Shown piece after piece: positions 59,101 to 64,000 of a DNA stretch of 64,000 bases; positions within the stretch are counted from its first letter, which is position 1, and every line of letters starts with the position of its first letter. The notes under the pieces were generated by a model. The model saw nothing but the letters and a program-made list of their open reading frames with translations. It had not been told where the DNA came from and made no database searches. Source of the stretch: Ancylostoma caninum (lineage: Eukaryota > Nematoda > Chromadorea > Rhabditida > Ancylostomatidae); NCBI GenBank assembly GCA_037903475.1, contig JBAJFG010000445.1, positions 1,426,001 through 1,490,000 on the forward strand, read 5' to 3'. The position numbers and the translations under genes were made by a program.

Positions 59101-62100
59101 TCAAAATTGAGAGTAGCAGAACATGCTCCTGTAAATACTTAAAAAACCGAAAAGCCTTTCCAAAACATTTAGAACTGAATAACCATAATCCATAAACAGA
59201 AAACTATCACTCCAGGAATAAATATAAAACGCAATCTCCGAGCCGTTCAAAAAAAAATACCTTCAAGTCCTTCCTTAGGGATCCAAATAGTTCCTTAGTT
59301 ACAGCTGGGCTTGGTGTGAACCAATATGATGAACGAACCAAGTGGAAACCGTATCTGAACTAGGCGAGGAAAATGAGCAACACCAAATAGATAAGAAAAC
59401 GCTCTCTTTTGTTTTTCAGTAGTTATATAAGAAGCACAATAGATAGAATAAGCCATTCTTATAAAAAAAATTCCGTTCTCTATGGACTCAAAACGGCCAG
59501 AAGGAATAGATACAGGGTGGGCCAAAGTTATGGGTACTGCCCGCGCACTGTGAATTTGCTCAAATGTTGGCAAGCTTCAGGGTCATTTGATTTCTTAAAT
59601 TTCTCCCATAGTCCAAATCTTCTACTTTCTGCTCATTTCATCCGTTGGTTTTCGAGGTACTTCGGCCTCCGCTCACTGGACTACTCTATCCGAGTGATTC
59701 CTAGATCAAGTGCATGTTGGGAACCACATATTCGCGTTGGTGGGCTTGGGAGAGAATTGGTAGTGACCACTATTTGCATGCCACAGACAACACCTAATTG
59801 GGAAGTCTGAAGGCCCCATATCGACACTGATAGAGTAACATTCGGAATCAAATGTAGATTATTGTTGCTGTAAGAGTACCTAATATTCCCTCTCAGAGAC
59901 CGCTATATCGTAGCTTCTTCGTTTAGGAAGTTAGTTAAATTTATCTAAGAGTGTTGCAGATTCCCAGATTAAAGGCAGCACCCGCGGAAAATTCAAGATA
60001 GTCAAGATTTAGCCGTAGCTTTAGGTTTCCTGCAATAATGAACACAGACACACTTAGCAATTTTGTCCAAATTTGCAAAAAACTACAGGTGCTATACCCC
60101 CTGAGGGCAGAACAGGCAACTTAAGATTTCAAAGTAGTTGTAGGTATATATTCTGTATCTGTACACATATGACTGGTCATTCCAAGGTAAAGCGGGTTCG
60201 AAAGCCCCTTTTCGGTAGTTGCGAAGAGAGTGGCCGAGTTGGAACGGTTAGGTACGATAGGTGAAAGTCGGTGGTGAAAACAAGCAAACAACAGATCTCC
60301 TCTCATGCTACAACTCATCCTGAGGAATAGAGGATACCCATCTACGCTGCGATACCTTGAGAAGGTACGAAGATGTGTACGACTTTGCAAGTCTCGTAGA
60401 AATACTGGGGCCATTGTTCAGGCACCGAGACACTCAAAATATCGGCTGTGAAAATTATCGTGGGCGCGACCCTTAAAAGCAACTTGAATTACCACTCTCG
60501 CAGCGGTAATTCTCATCGCACCTGCGTAAGTCCTAATATTCTTAACTTTCTTGAAACGCTTCAGAAGAAAAGTTAGAATGGATACAGAACTATCAAAGGA
60601 TATCTCACTTGTGGTAAAGGTCGAACAGCTGTTGCTGCACCGTCTTCCCTTGTGCTTGCAGCCAAGCGGCCATCTCTGCGTACATTCCAGCGCAGTTGAT
60701 TCCGTCCTTAAATGGTACCAGTTCAGTAGAAGCTCAACTACAACCGAGCTGCACAAAAACTAATCTATTTACTTGCTGAACAACAAACGACGAAAACTAC
60801 TGAGGTCAACTGAGCAACAACACGAGTTGTTAAGCGCAATCACTACACAGCACTCACGCGACTCGTCGCAACTCACCTTGTCGAGCTTAAACTTTAAGAT
60901 CAAGCGTAAATGCAACGAGAATCATCGTAGGCCTTGTAATTAAATTAAAACATCAAGTGGGTGGAGTTTATCCCACTCGGCACCACTCACAAAATATACT
61001 TCGTAGCCAGGCATGAACTTCAAAACTGCCTTCAAAAAAAAAAGAGTGGCACTTACTTTATCGAGAGCATAACCAGGCATGTAGCCGATGCTCTCCTCCC
61101 AGGCCAGGATCACAGTCTTTCCCTTGCCGCGCAATTCATGGGCCTTGTTTCCCAACCACTTGAAACCGGTGAGAGTAACATCGCTTTTGAAGCCTTAAAT
61201 ATATAGATTTATTGTTCAGGAAAGTGAATCTTTCTATGGGACTGGTTTGTTTTCCCGGTGGATGATGGCATACCTTCAGCGTCTGCCATAGTCTTCACAA
61301 TTTGCGAAGATACTGCGCTGTTGATGATGTAGACGTCTTGTTTGTTCGCTTTTGGATTAGCCTATAGTCAGTTCACTCGAGAAATTTTCAGAAACAAAGC
61401 GTGGGAAAGCTTCATGGGGACACTCACCTTAGACCAATTCATCCATACCCACCATGTGAACAGGGCTCCCATTTCATTTCCAGAGAAAACACGCCATTGT
61501 CCACTAAAAGCAATCAGTACGATATAGGGTGAATGAAACGTTTATCCTGGAGCTCCACGCACAACTATGGATCCCAATGGCGGTGACAGACGGGAACAGG
61601 GGGAGGGTGGGGGGGGGTTGCGGGAGAGGAGATAGGATAAGGGAAGGGTGGGATCTTCGCCAAAAAAAGGACGAAACTCTTAAAAGTGAGTCGTTAAAAC
61701 TAATTGTCAGCTAAAATAATTACAATAAACATAAGAAAAAATAGTACTCAGATTAAGGAATTGCACATAACACGCTTTTTTCTGTTCCACTGATTTGGTT
61801 TTATTTTGTTCAGAATAATTGAGTTAATAAATAAATAAATAAGCACAAATTTCCCATCAATTCTAGTGAGATAATTTAACAGAACGATTTTGACCCCGCC
61901 CTTATTCGAATGTGGGCTATGATGATGCAAAAATGGGCTGAGGGAGGGGGAGGGGGGGGGGGTGGGCGGGCTAGAAATATTTGTGTGAGTGGGCCATTCT
62001 AATGAGGAGTAATTCACTGAGACACGACCGCTCCGTTTCACCTCGTCATCTCCCCCCCCCCCCCTATTTTTTTTCCAACTGCGACCGCAGAAAAGATGAG

Positions 62101-63199
62101 GTGTCGAACTGGGCAAGTTTTACGAACTTTGGCTGCTTCTCAGCGATTTGAATTCTGTCGGCATCTGGATCATTGGCAATAATGAAGGTTGATCCATGGG
62201 CATCTGCAGTTTTGAACGACAGCGTCAGCACCTAAAATCCCACTATACTAGATGTTGTATTGGTTCAAAACAGTTTGGAAAATCTTTGATCACCTTATGA
62301 CCCTCTTCAGGATTGGGGAACGGAACAGTAGGGAATTCCGGATCTGGGTCTTGTTGTTCCTAAAGCGATAGATCTTCTTAGATCTTACTTAAGCCAGTAA
62401 AAGCTGAAACCATGCCTTGACAGAGATGAAGTGATCCACAGGGAAGCCGAATTCCTTGATCATGCGCTTCGCGTAGAGGAAACCGACGCCATGGAACGCC
62501 GAGTAGGTGATTTTGAGTGGGGTTTTCTCATTGATTGCCCTAGGTATGGTAAAGCACATCAAATTATCACTGAGAAACATGACGAATCTTTTCTGGATCA
62601 GCTTCAATTCAGAAAAGAAACAAGACATGAGGATAACGAGCATCTTCACTCGAAGGCTTACCTGTGGAAGTTGAGACTTTGCCTTTCCAGCTCGAAATAG
62701 GGGTCAATCGTAGTGTCAGCCGTATGCAGCAGCGGGTTGACCGCCAAAGTATCGACGTCCCAGTACTCCTCGCGCGGTTTCATCTCAGCTTCTCTTATTC
62801 GCACGATTTCGTCATCGTGAGGTGTAATGATCTGGAAGAATGAAGAAATTAGAATACCGGTACTGGCTAATCAGTACTGTATTTTGGAAAAAGGATGCAG
62901 TGAAGTGACTATATTGTGGTAATCTGATGTGTAACCAAAATGAGTGATAACTGGATGTTTTTTCTCTTTATTGTGATGTCTCAATCTCGAAACTAGCCCC
63001 GAACACATCAAAACCTCAGCCTTGAACTCATTTCAATGTCTGCCTTACCGACTAGTTGAACAGCCCTAGAAATTACTACTGTATGACAAACCTGGGCTCC
63101 ATTGCTCCAGTACGCCTTGTAGCCATTGTCCTCCTTTGGATTATGAGATGCGGTAATGATCAGGCCACCATCGCATTTCAGCTTTATCGTTGCCCATGA
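56104..63199 (-). CDS. PGM2: phosphoglucomutase-2 / phosphopentomutase, 5'-incomplete
   Basis: Thirteen exons, minus strand: 63199-63092, 62831-62662, 62539-62416, 62359-62294, 62231-62128, 61503-61428, 61361-61274, 61193-61057, 60706-60609, 59354-59261, 58372-58286, 56398-56259, 56203-56104 (TGA). They join in phase to 463 residues, about three quarters of the roughly 600-residue family. The four phosphohexomutase motifs are present: catalytic-serine loop IITASHNPKEDNGYKAYW (exon 1 here), metal loop NDPDADR (exon 5), sugar loop EESIGYMPGYALDK (exon 8) and phosphate loop RASGTEPKIKYY (exon 12). FPTVPFPNPEEG and WRVFSGNEMGAL point to the PGM2 branch. The enzyme is cytosolic and interconverts ribose-1-P/ribose-5-P and glucose-1-P/glucose-6-P. 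The third junction probably uses a GC donor (AAG|GCATGG); GT at 62421 is the alternative. The first 130-150 residues were not found before the window edge. Confidence 0.95.
59969..60475. mobile_element. AAAGGCAGCAC-family element in a PGM2 intron
   Basis: Left terminus ATTAAAGGCAGCACCCGCGG at about 59968 and a diverged inverse terminus ATCGTGGGCGCGACCCTTAA at 60452-60473. The interior has a GTGGCCGAGTTGG word shared with other members. It lies between the PGM2 exons 59261-59354 and 60609-60706. A similar right end lies at about 47733-47762. Confidence 0.55.
61590..62075. repeat. G-run and C-run clusters in a PGM2 intron
   Basis: GGGAGGGTGGGGGGGGG at about 61600, GGGAGGGGGAGGGGGGGGGG at about 61940 and a C14 run at about 62052. 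The first two could form G-quadruplexes on the coding-complement strand. No gene content of its own. Confidence 0.5.
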
Positions 63200-63330
63200 C
63201 TAAATTCATGAACAATATATGATTAGTAGGTATCACAGTTACATTTTTTTTCGAAATAACCATGCATGACTCGGCGAAAAGGGAGTAGGTGGGGGGCACC
63301 CTATAAAAAGGCTTCACCTCGTAAAACCAG

Positions 63331-63424
63331 GCCTAAGCCTAAGCCCAAGCTAATGCTAAGCTAAGCCTATTCCAATGCTTAAGCATGGGTTTAAGCCTAA
63401 GCCAAAGGCTTAGGCTTAGGCTTC
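63331..63424. repeat. interstitial telomere-type repeats, inverted
   Basis: GCCTAAGCCTAAGCCC at 63331 followed by diverged CTAAGC words, and then GGCTTAGGCTTAGGCTT ending at about 63424. These are the nematode telomere unit (TTAGGC) in both orientations, meeting as an imperfect palindrome. A C-run follows. Confidence 0.7.
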
Positions 63425-64000
63425 AAAGGAGTTCCCCCCCCCCCCCTCAGCTCTATTTTCACCCCTGACTCCTCTCCAAATAACTATATCTAAGTGAAAT
63501 AGTAAGAACCACAAAAAAGTCAAGAATACTCCAGGAGGTGTAGAAAAAAGTGCAGTCATAGTGGCTTGTGCATCTTTCCGACTTTAGGACAATTCCGTAA
63601 ATCTTAACTGCGTCAGCGATGCGATGGGGTTTCTCCTTTAAAGGCAATTTGGTACGATGAAGCAGTATGCAATTTAGATTAGAATAGTTTTCGATTTTGA
63701 TGGGCTTTTTCGAATATGAAATTACACACATGTTAATGAAAGAACTAGGTTTTGTTGCATTGCTTGACATTATCTTGTGAATTCTGAAGAGTAACTTATA
63801 CTAGATGCGTTGCAGCGTTTGATGTGTGCGCATATGTATAGGGAATTTATACTAGCTGCGTGCGACAGTGGCGCGTCAGATGCACACATTCATTGCGAAG
63901 AATTTTCTTTGAAGACCGGCCAAGGTGACGTGCATATCCTCAATGGAAAGAACCTGCGGCCTCCGCTACGCCGTAAACGCGTGCGCAGGGGCTGCGACTG
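63425..64000. other. no exon recognised
   Basis: Upstream side of the PGM2-like gene. The missing N-terminal exons (expected to contain a VVIGYDxR-type motif) are not readable here on the minus strand, so they lie beyond the window or are lost. Confidence 0.45.

Overview
The window is eukaryotic and very probably from a strongylid (hookworm-like) nematode. The two convincing host genes are split by many introns, several under 70 bp, with TTTCAG-type acceptors. Interstitial TTAGGC-type repeats (the nematode telomere unit) are present. Much of the rest is decayed copies of RTE, Penelope-like, mariner, MULE and hAT-like elements plus a tRNA-derived SINE. No prokaryotic signatures, CRISPR array or convincing functional tRNA/rRNA gene were seen.

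Host genes. A complete 13-exon SLC36-type amino-acid transporter (464 aa, + strand) runs from 46467 to 51946; every exon junction keeps phase. A phosphoglucomutase-2 / phosphopentomutase gene (- strand) occupies 56104-63199. Thirteen in-phase exons give the C-terminal 463 residues; the 5' exons lie outside the window or were not found. Two trypsin-inhibitor-like (TIL) domains, each with ten cysteines and each split by an intron in its middle, lie at 2894-6888 and 12560-13403.

Mobile and repeated DNA. From left to right: a 645-bp deleted mariner (1466-2110), an RTE retrotransposon wreck (4599-6672), a Tc1/mariner-like TIR element (8647-9403), two joined palindromic elements (10611-11204), a Penelope-like element with pseudo-LTRs and a perfect 13-bp target duplication (15024-18556), a second RTE fragment (19480-19968), a 59-bp minisatellite (21.26-22.80 kb), a CACTA/tnp2-like transposase relic (23.85-27.0 kb) followed by an unrecognised eight-exon gene (27130-28528), a second 59-bp minisatellite (32.2-32.95 kb), a LINE ORF1 relic (33967-34943), a non-autonomous mariner (35930-36813), a MULE transposase pseudogene (37789-40224), a TG microsatellite, a third 59-bp minisatellite (40.5-41.1 kb), a large nested foldback element (44833-45940) and a full-length but decayed mariner (53723-54992). 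Several short inverted-repeat families recur across the window.

The most notable signals are the three tandem arrays sharing an exact 59-bp period and a partly shared framework, the clean Penelope insertion with its empty-site paralogue 11 kb away, and the unknown eight-exon gene beside the CACTA-like relic, broken by what looks like one base. All assignments come from reading the sequence and from family knowledge; no database search was possible.
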